Positions 16,450 through 24,103 are shown, counted from the first letter of the stretch. The stretch: DNA of 35,537 nt from Muribaculaceae bacterium (GCA_009775195.1 VSPF01000006.1:1-35537); one strand, 5' to 3'. Notes: generated from the letters alone by a model not told the origin. Numbers and translations: made by a program.

Positions 16450-16540
16450 TTGGTTAAAGGTTAAGGTTTAAGGTTTAATGAGATTGATAACCAACAATTC
16501 CCCTACCTTTAACCTTTAACCTTTAACCCTTAACCTTAAA
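16450..16540. repeat. Intergenic inverted array of GGTTAAA/GGTTTAA heptamers
   Basis: The left arm (16452-16479) holds four head-to-tail units of the form GGTTAAA, GGTTAA, GGTTTAA. The right arm (16506-16538) holds five of the complementary form ACCTTTA/CCCTTAA. The arms can fold into an imperfect stem of about 28 bp around a loop. It lies between kdgK and the aldolase gene within one operon, ending 5 nt before the next ATG, so it is not a simple terminator. It is similar in unit sequence to 9228-9280 and 19189-19270. Confidence 0.75.
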
Positions 16541-16544
16541 AATA

Positions 16545-17210
16545 ATGGCAAAATTTGATAAACAGGCCGTAATGGCCAAAATCGCCGCTGCACCCATGGT
16601 GCCGGTGTTCTATCATAAAGACCTCGAGGTTGCCAAGGCCGTAGTCAAGGCTTGCTACGACGGCGGTGTACGCGCCTTCGAGTTTACCAACCGTGGCGAC
16701 TTTGCTCACGAAATCTTCGGTGAGCTCGTTAAATATGCCGCCGTCGAGTGCCCCGAGCTCGCCCTCGGTGTCGGTTCTGTTGTCGACCCGGCCACAGCCG
16801 CCCTCTATATACAGCTCGGTGCATGCTTCGTAGTAGGCCCGCTCTTCAACCCCGAAATTTCGCCTGTCTGCAACCGCCGACTCGTGCCCTATACCCCGGG
16901 TTGTGGCACGATTAGCGAGGTAGGCGCAGCCCAGGAAAGCGGCTGTGACCTCTGCAAGGTGTTCCCCGGCGACGTCCTCGGCCCGAAATTCGTAAAAGGC
17001 CTTCTTGCTCCCATGCCCTGGTCTAAACTCATGGTGACCGGCGGCGTAGAGCCTACCGAAGAAAACCTCACCGCATGGTTCAAGGCCGGCGTGTTCTGCG
17101 TGGGCATGGGCTCGAAGCTCTTCCCCAAAGACAAGGTAGCTGCTGGTGACTGGGCCTATATTACTGAAAAATGTAAGGAGGCTTTCACAATAATTTCACG
17201 TGTTAAGTAG
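16545..17210 (+). CDS. eda: KDPG/KHG aldolase
   Basis: Class I aldolase, 221 aa, splitting 2-keto-3-deoxy-6-phosphogluconate into pyruvate and glyceraldehyde-3-phosphate, the last step of this uronate route; the family also cleaves 4-hydroxy-2-oxoglutarate. The Schiff-base lysine is Lys138 in CKVFPGDVLGP, and the catalytic Glu46 lies in FEFTNRG. Further family signatures are LGVGSVVDPATA (74-85), TPGCGTISEV (117-126) and the phosphate-binding VTGGVEPT. The length is the usual one. It lies downstream of the heptamer repeat and 31 nt before kduI. Confidence 0.95.
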   Translation: MAKFDKQAVMAKIAAAPMVPVFYHKDLEVAKAVVKACYDGGVRAFEFTNRGDFAHEIFGELVKYAAVECPELALGVGSVVDPATAALYIQLGACFVVGPLFNPEISPVCNRRLVPYTPGCGTISEVGAAQESGCDLCKVFPGDVLGPKFVKGLLAPMPWSKLMVTGGVEPTEENLTAWFKAGVFCVGMGSKLFPKDKVAAGDWAYITEKCKEAFTIISRVK

Positions 17211-17241
17211 TTATACTATAAAACCGAATTACAAGTAATAT

Positions 17242-18162
17242 ATGAAGAAGACACTCCTTGCACTTGCCCTTGGCCTTATGACCCTCGCCGCAGGTGCCCA
17301 GACAACTTACTCAATCCTCCGTGCCGTTCACCCCCAGGACTTCAAGGAGTATGATACAAAACAGCTCCGTGAGCGTTTCCTGATGCCCACGGTGATGGAG
17401 CAGAATAAAATCAACCTTACTTACTCGATGTACGACCGTATCGTATATGGCGGCGTAATCCCTGTAGGCAAGACTGTAACCCTCGAGACTATCGACCCCC
17501 TCAAGGCAGAATACTTCCTCGAGCGCCGCGAGCTCGGTGTAATCAACACCGGCGGCGACGGCATCGTGACTGTCGACGGCAAGTCTTACGAGCTCCACTT
17601 CAAAGACGCCCTCTATGTTGGCCGTGGCAACAAGGTGGTTACTTTCGCATCGAAAGACGCTGCCAACCCCGCCAAGTTCTACCTCAACTCTACCCCTGCC
17701 CACAAGGCATATAAGACCCAGTTGATTACCATCGACGGTCGCAAGGGTTCTATCAAGGCCAATATAATCAAGGCCGGCAAGATGGAAGAGAGCAACGACC
17801 GCGTCATCAACCAGCTTATCGTGAGCAACGTGCTCGAAGAGGGCCCCTGCCAGTTGCAGATGGGTCTGACCGAGCTCATGCCCGGCTCGGTATGGAACAC
17901 TATGCCTGCCCACACTCACGACCGTCGCGTAGAGGTTTACTACTACTTCAACCTTCCCGAAGGCAACGCGATTTGCCACCTCTTCGGCGAGCCCCAGGAA
18001 AATCGTCTCATCTGGCTCCACGAAGGCCAGGCAGTGATGAACCCCGAGTGGTCAATCCACGCTGCCGCAGGTACCTCTAACTACATGTTCATCTGGGGTA
18101 TGGGCGGTGAAAACCTCAACTATGGCGACATGGACAAGGTGACCTACCTCGAAATGCGCTAA
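17242..18162 (+). CDS. kduI: 5-keto 4-deoxyuronate isomerase KduI with N-terminal signal peptide
   Basis: Cupin isomerase converting 5-keto-4-deoxyuronate to 2,5-diketo-3-deoxygluconate, the substrate of KduD. The metal site is fully conserved: His224 and His226 in MPAHTHDRRVE, Glu231, and His273 in EWSIHAAAG. Other hallmarks are MYDRIVYGGVIPVG (64-77) and FIWGMGGENLNYGDMD (283-298). The protein is 306 aa, about 28 longer than the usual 278. The extra part is N-terminal and reads as a signal peptide (MKKTLLALALGLMTLAAGAQ), so it is predicted to be exported to the periplasm, unlike the known cytoplasmic KduI. A leaky or misannotated start is unlikely because no other start codon precedes the mature region closely. 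It is last in the operon and followed by a strong terminator. Confidence 0.93.
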   Translation: MKKTLLALALGLMTLAAGAQTTYSILRAVHPQDFKEYDTKQLRERFLMPTVMEQNKINLTYSMYDRIVYGGVIPVGKTVTLETIDPLKAEYFLERRELGVINTGGDGIVTVDGKSYELHFKDALYVGRGNKVVTFASKDAANPAKFYLNSTPAHKAYKTQLITIDGRKGSIKANIIKAGKMEESNDRVINQLIVSNVLEEGPCQLQMGLTELMPGSVWNTMPAHTHDRRVEVYYYFNLPEGNAICHLFGEPQENRLIWLHEGQAVMNPEWSIHAAAGTSNYMFIWGMGGENLNYGDMDKVTYLEMR

Positions 18163-18170
18163 TAACGACT

Positions 18171-18221
18171 TTCCCATAACTAAAAAGGCTGCTTTTGGGC
18201 AGCCTTTTTTTGTTATGGGAA
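18171..18221. terminator. Bidirectional Rho-independent terminator after kduI
   Basis: The inner stem AAAAAGGCTGC / GCAGCCTTTTT (18182-18192, 18199-18209) ends in a T run on both strands. It is extended by a second perfect 10-bp stem, TTCCCATAAC / GTTATGGGAA (18171-18180, 18212-18221). It lies 9 nt from each of the convergent genes kduI and the nucleotidyltransferase and should stop both transcripts. Confidence 0.92.
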
Positions 18222-18230
18222 GTTTGTGAT

Positions 18231-19142
18231 TTACTTCTTGGAGAAGAGCGGGGTGGGGTATTCGCCGTTGCGGTGAAGTTCGGCAAATTTCTCTACCACG
18301 GCGGGGCGGTCCTGGGCGTATGTCACGCCGAACCAGCGGCTGTCGGTATCGAGTACCTTTATTGTGGCCTCGCCCGACTTTATCAGTGCGTCGGCCACAT
18401 CGGGTATTACCTGTTCCGACTTGGGCACGTTGATTTTCTCGCTGAGGAATTTCTCGAACTCGCGGTTGGCTAAGTCGAAGTAGTCGGGAGTGAAGCCCCA
18501 CATATTCATCGACACTGGCACATTGGGAGCCAGGGTGTGTTCTTCGCCGTTCTCGTCCTTGTATACGATGTTGTGGTCGGCATCGTAGCAGATATCCTTG
18601 CACTCGACCACCGACGTGAGCTCGCCGTCTTTGGTCTGGCATACGCCACGGTTTACGCCGCCGTTTTCCGACATAGTGTTGGCAACGCGGAAGCCTACCA
18701 TGCAGTAGTCGCCTTTGCGTGTGCGTTCGCGCATGAGTTCCTTGGCAAGTACGGCAAAACTATCGCGGCCATAGAAGTCATCAGAATTTATAACAGCGAA
18801 AGGCTCGTTGATAGTTCCGGTGGCCATGAGCACGGCATGTGCAGGGCCCCAGGGCTTGGTGCGGTCTGCCGGGCAGGTGTAGCCTTCGGGAAGTTTGTCG
18901 ATAGATTGGAATACTACTTCTACAGGCACCTTGTCTTCGTACTTCGACAGTACCTTTTCGCGGAAGTCAGCCTCGAAATCCTTGCGGATTACGAACACGA
19001 TTTTTCCGAAGCCGGCACGGAGCGCATCGAAGACAGAGTAGTCCATGATTGTTTCACCATTGGGGCCGAGGCCGTCGAGCTGTTTGAGACCTCCGTAGCG
19101 GCTACCCATGCCTGCGGCAAGTATGTATAGGGTTGGTTTCAT
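18231..19142 (-). CDS. Sugar-phosphate nucleotidyltransferase (NTP transferase family)
   Basis: Cytoplasmic enzyme of the GT-A nucleotidyltransferase fold, 303 aa, expected to transfer a nucleoside monophosphate to a sugar-1-phosphate. The N-terminal signature is ILAAGMGSRYGGLKQLDGLG (7-26). The metal-binding segment is FAVINSDDFYGRDSF (about 113-127), and FGVTYAQDRPAVV lies near the C-terminus. Sugar specificity is not evident. It is the last gene of the galK-galE-galM run, about 130 bp after galM across a palindrome, and no galT occurs in the window. It could therefore act as a UTP:galactose-1-phosphate or glucose-1-phosphate uridylyltransferase; this is inference from context. Similar genes elsewhere sit near hexosamine kinases, which is an alternative role. 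Confidence 0.82.
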   Translation of the reverse strand: MKPTLYILAAGMGSRYGGLKQLDGLGPNGETIMDYSVFDALRAGFGKIVFVIRKDFEADFREKVLSKYEDKVPVEVVFQSIDKLPEGYTCPADRTKPWGPAHAVLMATGTINEPFAVINSDDFYGRDSFAVLAKELMRERTRKGDYCMVGFRVANTMSENGGVNRGVCQTKDGELTSVVECKDICYDADHNIVYKDENGEEHTLAPNVPVSMNMWGFTPDYFDLANREFEKFLSEKINVPKSEQVIPDVADALIKSGEATIKVLDTDSRWFGVTYAQDRPAVVEKFAELHRNGEYPTPLFSKK

Positions 19143-19188
19143 ATTACTTAAGTGTTTATGGTTTAAGGTTTGTGGTTTATTCGTTGGT

Positions 19189-19270
19189 TTTATGGTTTAA
19201 AGTTTAAGGTTTAGTTGATAGTTTCGTATAGCTTTTACTATTAACTAAACCTTAAACTCTAAACCATAAA
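19189..19270. repeat. Long palindrome of GGTTTAA-type units between galM and the nucleotidyltransferase gene
   Basis: Arms at 19189-19222 and 19237-19270 are 34 nt each, reverse complements with only two mismatches, around a 14-nt loop. Further degenerate units (GGTTTAA, GGTTTGT, GGTTTAT) extend left to about 19153. The stem lies within a same-strand gene run and ends 3 nt before the galM stop codon. It could partly terminate or set a processing and stability boundary between galM and the last gene. Confidence 0.8.
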
Positions 19271-19273
19271 CAT

Positions 19274-20323
19274 TTAAAGAGCTTTAAACTGGAAGTTTAT
19301 GTGGCGTTTATATTTCTCGCCCGGGCGTAATACTGCGGTGGGGAAGGCTTCTACATTGGGCGCGTCGGGGAAGTTCTGGCACTCGATGGCCACGCCGTCG
19401 TAGTCGTTGTAGCTGCGGCCCGATTTGTTGGCGGGGCTTCCGGCGAGCCAGTTGCCGGTATATACCTGCACGCCGGGCTGGTCGGTGCTTACCTCGAGCA
19501 CGCGGCCCGACTTGTGGTCGGTGAGCACTGCCACGATTTGCGTGCGCCCGGGTTTGTACTCGTCGATGACCCAGCAGTTGTCGTAGCCTTTGCCGAACTC
19601 GAGGGCCGGGAAGGGCAGTTTGATGTCGCGGCCGAGGGTCTTGGGAGATGTGAAGTCCATCGGAGTCCCGGCTACATCGACAGCAACACCCTCGGGGATG
19701 AGGGTCGAGTCGGTGGGCAGATAGGTCGATGCCTTGAGTTGCAGCTCGTGGTCGAGCACGCTGCCCGAGTTGTGGCCCGACAGGTTCCAGTATGCGTGGT
19801 TGGTGAGGTTGACGACGGTGGCCTTGTCGGTCTCGGCTTCGAGTTTGAGGCGCAGTTCATTGCCCTCGGTCCACTCGTAAGTGGCCGTCGCGGTCAGCTT
19901 GCCGGGATAGCCCATTTCGCCGTCGGCCGACACGTATTGGAATACGGCGGTCGAATCGGTGTGCTCTACAAGTGTCCACACCTGGTTTTGGAAGCCTTCG
20001 GGGCCGCCGTGGAGGCTGTTGGGACCGTTGTTGATAGGCAGGGTGTACTCAACGCCGTCGAGTGTGAAGTGACCCTTGGCAATGCGGTTGGCAAAGCGGC
20101 CGGGCACCTTGCCGGCGCAGGGGCCGTCGGCGAAATAGTCGAGGGGGTTGGCATAGCCTAATACGACGTCTTCGAGTTTGCCCTCTTTGTCGGGTACCCA
20201 AACTTCGACAATGCCGGCACCAAGTGCGCTAAGAACCACGCGGGCACCTTTGTCATTTGTAAGAGTGACAAGGGCTATGCGGCCCTTGTCACTGTCAACG
20301 TATTTTATTTCGGCAGGTTTCAT
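19274..20323 (-). CDS. galM: Aldose 1-epimerase (mutarotase)
   Basis: Interconverts alpha and beta anomers of galactose or glucose to supply galactokinase. From ATG 20323 (MKPAEIKYVD) it is 349 aa, the usual size. The catalytic residues are visible: His105 in NSLHGGPEGF, His176 in LTNHAYWNLSG, and Glu314 in GVAIECQNFPDAPN; Arg79 in PGRFANRIAKG is also present. The start was chosen because its ATG overlaps the galE stop (ATGA, 20320-20323); a start at 20356 would add 11 codons inside galE. No signal peptide is seen, so it is cytoplasmic. Confidence 0.94.
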   Translation of the reverse strand: MKPAEIKYVDSDKGRIALVTLTNDKGARVVLSALGAGIVEVWVPDKEGKLEDVVLGYANPLDYFADGPCAGKVPGRFANRIAKGHFTLDGVEYTLPINNGPNSLHGGPEGFQNQVWTLVEHTDSTAVFQYVSADGEMGYPGKLTATATYEWTEGNELRLKLEAETDKATVVNLTNHAYWNLSGHNSGSVLDHELQLKASTYLPTDSTLIPEGVAVDVAGTPMDFTSPKTLGRDIKLPFPALEFGKGYDNCWVIDEYKPGRTQIVAVLTDHKSGRVLEVSTDQPGVQVYTGNWLAGSPANKSGRSYNDYDGVAIECQNFPDAPNVEAFPTAVLRPGEKYKRHINFQFKAL

Positions 20324-21354
20324 TCGATATTGCGTAGATGTTTTTCCCAAGCCCATGCAGCGCGCAGGGTGTCGTCGAGGTCGCGTTCGGCCTTCCAGCC
20401 CAGCACTTTATTTGCCAGGGCGGTGTCGGCCCATACGGCAGGCACGTCGCCGGGGCGGCGTCCTACGATTTTGTAGGGGAGTTTGAGGTTGTTGGCCTTC
20501 TCGAAGCGTGTGAGCAGTTCGAGCACCGACACGGGGCGGCCTGTACCGATGTTGAAGATTTCGTATTTGGCTTCCATCTTGCCCTCGGTCATGCGGTCGA
20601 CGGCGGCAACGTGGGCCTTGGCAAGGTCTACAACGTCGATATAGTCGCGCAGGCATGTGCCGTCGGGAGTATCGTAGTCGTTGCCGAACACCGACAGGCA
20701 TTCGCGCAGCCCGGCGGCTGTCTGGGTAACGAATGGCAGCAGGTTGTTGGGCACGCCGCGAGGCAGCTCGCCGATGAGTGCCGAGGGATGGGCACCGATG
20801 GGGTTGAAGTAGCGCAGGGCGATACCGTACATGCCTTCGTAGGCGGCGCAGCAGTCACGCAGTATATCCTCGGCAATCTGCTTTGTGTTGCCGTAGGGCG
20901 ATGTTGCCGGTTGGCGGGGGGTTTCCTCGGTGACGGGGAGATGCTCGGCGTCGCCATAGACGGTGGCAGAAGACGAGAAGAGGATGTTGGGACGTTTGAA
21001 TTCCTTCATCAGTTGAAGGATGTTCATATACGATACCAGATTGTTCTGATAGTACTTGAGGGGTTCGCTCATCGATTCGCCTACGGCCTTGTATGCGGCA
21101 AAATGGATGACGGTGCTAAACTCGTGACGCTCGAATACGCCTCGCAGGGCATCGATGTCGCATGTGTTGCACTCCTCGAAGGTGACTTTGCGACCGAGGA
21201 TTTTCTCTACGCCCTCGACAGCCGAAGGCTCCGAGTTTGAGAAATTGTCAATCATCACCACGTCGTAACCGGCTTCGATGAGGGCCACGGTGGTGTGTGT
21301 ACCTATATATCCGGCTCCGCCAGATACGAGTACGGTATCTTTCTTCTTATTCAT
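20320..21354 (-). CDS. galE: UDP-glucose 4-epimerase
   Basis: NAD-dependent extended SDR, 344 aa, interconverting UDP-galactose and UDP-glucose. The Rossmann motif is GGAGYIGTHT (12-21), then the segment VIHFAAYKAVGESMSEPLKY (84-103), the active-site Ser in FSSSATVYG, the Tyr/Lys pair in YGNTKQIAED, and ALRYFNPIGAHPSALIGE, a GalE hallmark. It works with galK and galM in the same run and also feeds surface glycan synthesis. Its stop overlaps the galM start; a 103-bp gap with a hairpin separates it from galK. Confidence 0.95.
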   Translation of the reverse strand: MNKKKDTVLVSGGAGYIGTHTTVALIEAGYDVVMIDNFSNSEPSAVEGVEKILGRKVTFEECNTCDIDALRGVFERHEFSTVIHFAAYKAVGESMSEPLKYYQNNLVSYMNILQLMKEFKRPNILFSSSATVYGDAEHLPVTEETPRQPATSPYGNTKQIAEDILRDCCAAYEGMYGIALRYFNPIGAHPSALIGELPRGVPNNLLPFVTQTAAGLRECLSVFGNDYDTPDGTCLRDYIDVVDLAKAHVAAVDRMTEGKMEAKYEIFNIGTGRPVSVLELLTRFEKANNLKLPYKIVGRRPGDVPAVWADTALANKVLGWKAERDLDDTLRAAWAWEKHLRNIE

Positions 21355-21415
21355 CGGTTTGTAAGAAATTTGGTTTTACAGGGGGAGGGGCGTTAAACAG
21401 CCCTGTGAATAAGCA

Positions 21416-21448
21416 GTCAGTTTCCGCATTTGTGGTGCGAAAACTGAC
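21416..21448. other. Stem-loop in the galK-galE gap
   Basis: Arms 21416-21428 and 21436-21448 pair over 13 bp with one mismatch, around a 7-nt loop. There is no following T run on the minus strand, so it is more likely a processing or attenuation element than a full terminator. The rest of the 103-bp gap shows no promoter. Confidence 0.45.
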
Positions 21449-21457
21449 CGGGGTAAT

Positions 21458-22600
21458 TCAGTCTTCTATTTTGTGGGCGCCGTCGCTGATGATGACTTCG
21501 TAGACCTTGGGTTCGTGGCCGTATTTGGCGTTGAATTGTTCCTTGGCCTTGGCGATGAAGCCGGGCAGCAGCTCGTTTCTTACCAGGTTGATGGTGCAGC
21601 CGCCGAAGCCGCCACCCATGATGCGCGAACCTGTCACGCCGCATTCTTTTGCGATTTCGTTGAGATAGTCGAGCTCTTCGCACGATACCTCGTAGTCTTT
21701 CGAAAGGCCACGGTGTGTCTCGTACATGCAGCGGCCCACGGTGTCGAAGTCGTTCTTGACAAGGGCGTCGCAGACAGCGAGCACGCGGTCTTTCTCTTCG
21801 ATGACGAATTTTGCGCGGAAGTAGTCTTCGGCAGTGATGTCGCTCTTCACGCTGTCGAGCATGTCCATGTCGGCGTCGCGGAGTGTCTCGATGCCGAGGC
21901 GTTTGGCAACTCGCTCACACGATGCGCGACGTTTGTTGTAGGGCGAGTCGGCGAGTTCGTGTTTTACCACAGAGTCAACGAGCACGAGTGTGTAGCCGTC
22001 GGCCTTGAAGGGGAAGTATTCAAACTCCATCGAGCGGCAGTCGAGGCGCATAAGGTGGTCTTTCTTGCCGAATACGCTGGCAAACTGGTCCATGATGCCG
22101 CAGTTTACACCGCAGTAGTTGTGTTCGGTCGACTGGCCGATGCGGGCAAGCTCGAACTTGTCGATGGCGTTGCCGTTGAACATATCGTTGAGAGCGAAAG
22201 CGAAGCAAGATTCGAGTGCGGCCGACGAGCTGAGGCCTGCACCGAGGGGTACATTGCCGGCGAAGACGGCGTCGAAGCCTTCTACCTTGCCGCCGCGTTT
22301 GATGATTTCGCGGCATACGCCGAAGATATATCGAGCCCAAGACTGCTGGGGAGCATCAGCCTCGTTGAGACCGATCTCGGCGTAGTCGTCGATATCGATT
22401 GAGTAGACACGTACGGTTTCGGTGTTGTTGGGGCGGATTTCGGCCATGATTACTTTGTCGATGGCGCCGGGAAATACGAAACCGCCGTTATAGTCGGTGT
22501 GTTCGCCGATGAGGTTGATACGTCCTGCCGAGGCATAGAAGGTGCCGTGACCGCCGAAGCGGCTTTCGAATGTACTGCAAATCTTTTCTTTCAGTTCCAT
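21458..22600 (-). CDS. galK: Galactokinase
   Basis: GHMP kinase of 380 aa phosphorylating alpha-D-galactose at C1 with ATP. The galactokinase signature GRINLIGEHTDYNGGFVFP lies at 27-45, the ATP motif NVPLGAGLSSSAALE at 116-130, the catalytic-base region with GVNCGIMDQFASVFG near 165-180, and GGGFGGCTINLV near 335. It is first of the minus-strand gal run, with a good promoter 74 nt upstream. Expected to work with galM and galE. The classical uridylyltransferase GalT is not in the window. Confidence 0.96.
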   Translation of the reverse strand: MELKEKICSTFESRFGGHGTFYASAGRINLIGEHTDYNGGFVFPGAIDKVIMAEIRPNNTETVRVYSIDIDDYAEIGLNEADAPQQSWARYIFGVCREIIKRGGKVEGFDAVFAGNVPLGAGLSSSAALESCFAFALNDMFNGNAIDKFELARIGQSTEHNYCGVNCGIMDQFASVFGKKDHLMRLDCRSMEFEYFPFKADGYTLVLVDSVVKHELADSPYNKRRASCERVAKRLGIETLRDADMDMLDSVKSDITAEDYFRAKFVIEEKDRVLAVCDALVKNDFDTVGRCMYETHRGLSKDYEVSCEELDYLNEIAKECGVTGSRIMGGGFGGCTINLVRNELLPGFIAKAKEQFNAKYGHEPKVYEVIISDGAHKIED

Positions 22601-22673
22601 GGTTTTTATGGTGTAATAATTAAGTTAGTCACGTAATCGCGGCTGCGTAAGGGGCCGCACGATATTGTTGCCC

Positions 22674-22704
22674 CAAAGTTAGTGATATTTTGTTGAATAA
22701 CAAC
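22674..22704 (-). promoter_or_regulatory. Bacteroidetes-type promoter for the gal run
   Basis: On the minus strand GTTG (22704-22701), 19 nt, TAACTTTG (22681-22674). The -7 box is a full match to TAnnTTTG. The leader to the galK ATG at 22600 is about 65 nt and contains a small GC-rich inverted repeat (GCGGC ... GCCGC), which could be structured. Confidence 0.65.
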
Positions 22705-22780
22705 TCGTGAAAATGACCAAATTTGAGAATGAATTCGTCAAATTTGGCCAAAAATCGTTAATCGGTGCATCAATGTGTGG

Positions 22781-23320
22781 TCAGAGGCTTGAAAGCTCGC
22801 CTGTCACGGAGTCCATGATGTAGCCGGCAACCTTGACATCGGCCGGCATCAGCGGATGGTGCCGTACCAGGTCGACCGTCTCGCGGATTGCAGCCGGGGT
22901 GTCGTCGAAGCCGTGGAGCCAGCTGTCGAGGTCGATGCCGCAGTGGCGCATGAGCGAGATGTGCTCGTCGTCGATACCGCGCTCACGCATCAGGCGTAGC
23001 ATCTCGGCCGAGTCCATGCCCTGTACGCCGCAGCCTGTGTGGCCTATGACCATCACTTCGTTGACACCGAGTTCGTAGACCGCCACAAGTATCGAGCGCA
23101 TGGTCGAGTCGAAGGGGTTCGTTATGGTGCCGCCGGCGTTTTTAATCATCTTTACGTCGCCGTTGCGTATGCCGAGTGCCGCCGGCAGCAGCTCGACAAG
23201 GCGCGTGTCCATGCACGTGACTATGGCTATGCGTTTGTCGGGGTATTTCGAGGTGGCATAGCGTTCATATCCTCGCGTGGCCACGAAGTCGCGGTTGTGT
23301 GCGAGAATTTCGTCAATCAT
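22781..23320 (-). CDS. Beta-class carbonic anhydrase
   Basis: Zinc enzyme interconverting CO2 and bicarbonate, 179 aa, probably cytoplasmic since no signal peptide is seen. The zinc and catalytic dyad motifs are VTCMDTR (Cys36, Asp38, Arg40) and IGHTGCG (His94, Cys97). It is short, like the compact beta-CA subgroup of Firmicutes and Bacteroidetes. The ATG overlaps the stop of the upstream lipoprotein gene (23317-23320), and it is the last gene of the rpoN run. Bicarbonate supply could support carboxylation reactions such as purine synthesis (PurE/PurK), but that link is inference. Confidence 0.9.
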   Translation of the reverse strand: MIDEILAHNRDFVATRGYERYATSKYPDKRIAIVTCMDTRLVELLPAALGIRNGDVKMIKNAGGTITNPFDSTMRSILVAVYELGVNEVMVIGHTGCGVQGMDSAEMLRLMRERGIDDEHISLMRHCGIDLDSWLHGFDDTPAAIRETVDLVRHHPLMPADVKVAGYIMDSVTGELSSL

Positions 23321-24093
23321 AACTCTTGTACTTCTTGTGCTGTGAAACCAAAGGTTATGGGGTCGTGGCCTTCGCCCTCGAAAGTGTATGTGATGCCGAG
23401 GTTGAGTTTCTTCATCAATTCCAACTGCATGGCATTGCCGGGGGCGCTGAGCTCTTCCTGTAGCGCAGGTTTCATCAAAGCCTTGAGAGCGTCGGTATTA
23501 GCCGGGTCAAACTCATAGACTTCGGGGTTATAGGTATAGTAAAATTCTATGTTTTCGTCACCGAGGGCAACGCCGGTCATTACGAGGTCGTCGCCATTGA
23601 GCTGTACCGGGCACTGGTCGTTGGTGACTGCGAGAAGGTTTGACAGTACGGTGCGGTCGTCTTGCGCGTCTTCTTGGCCGTCAAGTATTTCCTTGATTTC
23701 CTTGGCGTAGAATGTGAGAGTGGTCTTATCGCCGGTTTTAGAGCCTGTGTATTCGAGGCTGATGTTCGCGTTGGCATCGACGAGGAGTTTTGTAAACTCA
23801 TTGCCCGCCTGGCTCGAAAGGTAGGATGTGAGGAAGCGGCGTTGTGCGTCGTGGGCGCCGCGAAGGCTGCCAACTGTCTGATATTCCTCGCTTAGTGCGT
23901 AGTGGAAGATGAGTGTGTTGTCAGCCTCGTCATACGTAAGGCTATCCATGCAAATGCCGTTGCCGAAGTCCATCGGTAGTTCCTGATTGATTTGCTCTGC
24001 CGTCGCATTGAGTTTGTTTTGGGCACTCTTTGTACACGAAGCCATGAGTAATACCACGCAGATTACGAGGAACGAGTTGAGTAGTTTTTTCAT
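23317..24093 (-). CDS. Lipoprotein with two similar halves, unknown function
   Basis: A 258-aa predicted lipoprotein: signal MKKLLNSFLVICVVLLMASC, lipobox MASC, lipidated Cys20, then a short polar stretch. Two similar halves can be seen. Both have the order INxELP/xxxxQCPV, a short strand with NTLIFHYAL or NIEFYYTYN, a helix ending at a Leu/Gln-rich segment, and a closing strand pair (LEYTGSKTGDKTTLTFYAKEI versus ITYTFEGEGHDPITFGFTAQEV in alignment). This suggests an internal duplication of a domain of about 100 residues. No enzymatic motif was recognised. It is translationally coupled to the carbonic anhydrase and follows the M16 peptidase gene by 10 nt. Confidence 0.8.
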   Translation of the reverse strand: MKKLLNSFLVICVVLLMASCTKSAQNKLNATAEQINQELPMDFGNGICMDSLTYDEADNTLIFHYALSEEYQTVGSLRGAHDAQRRFLTSYLSSQAGNEFTKLLVDANANISLEYTGSKTGDKTTLTFYAKEIKEILDGQEDAQDDRTVLSNLLAVTNDQCPVQLNGDDLVMTGVALGDENIEFYYTYNPEVYEFDPANTDALKALMKPALQEELSAPGNAMQLELMKKLNLGITYTFEGEGHDPITFGFTAQEVQEL

Positions 24094-24103
24094 AGGGCAG
24101 TTA

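Noticed and set aside
16450..16540. Tandem GGTTAAA units considered as a CRISPR array
   Set aside because: Units are about 7 nt with no spacers, arms are inverted, and no cas genes are present.
16545..17210. A possible DUF-type fusion or frameshift in the aldolase region because of the preceding repeat
   Set aside because: The frame starts cleanly at 16545 with full family length and intact Glu46/Lys138.
19153..19270. Inverted arms considered as terminal repeats of an insertion sequence
   Set aside because: Only a 14-nt loop lies between the arms, with no transposase and no target duplication seen.
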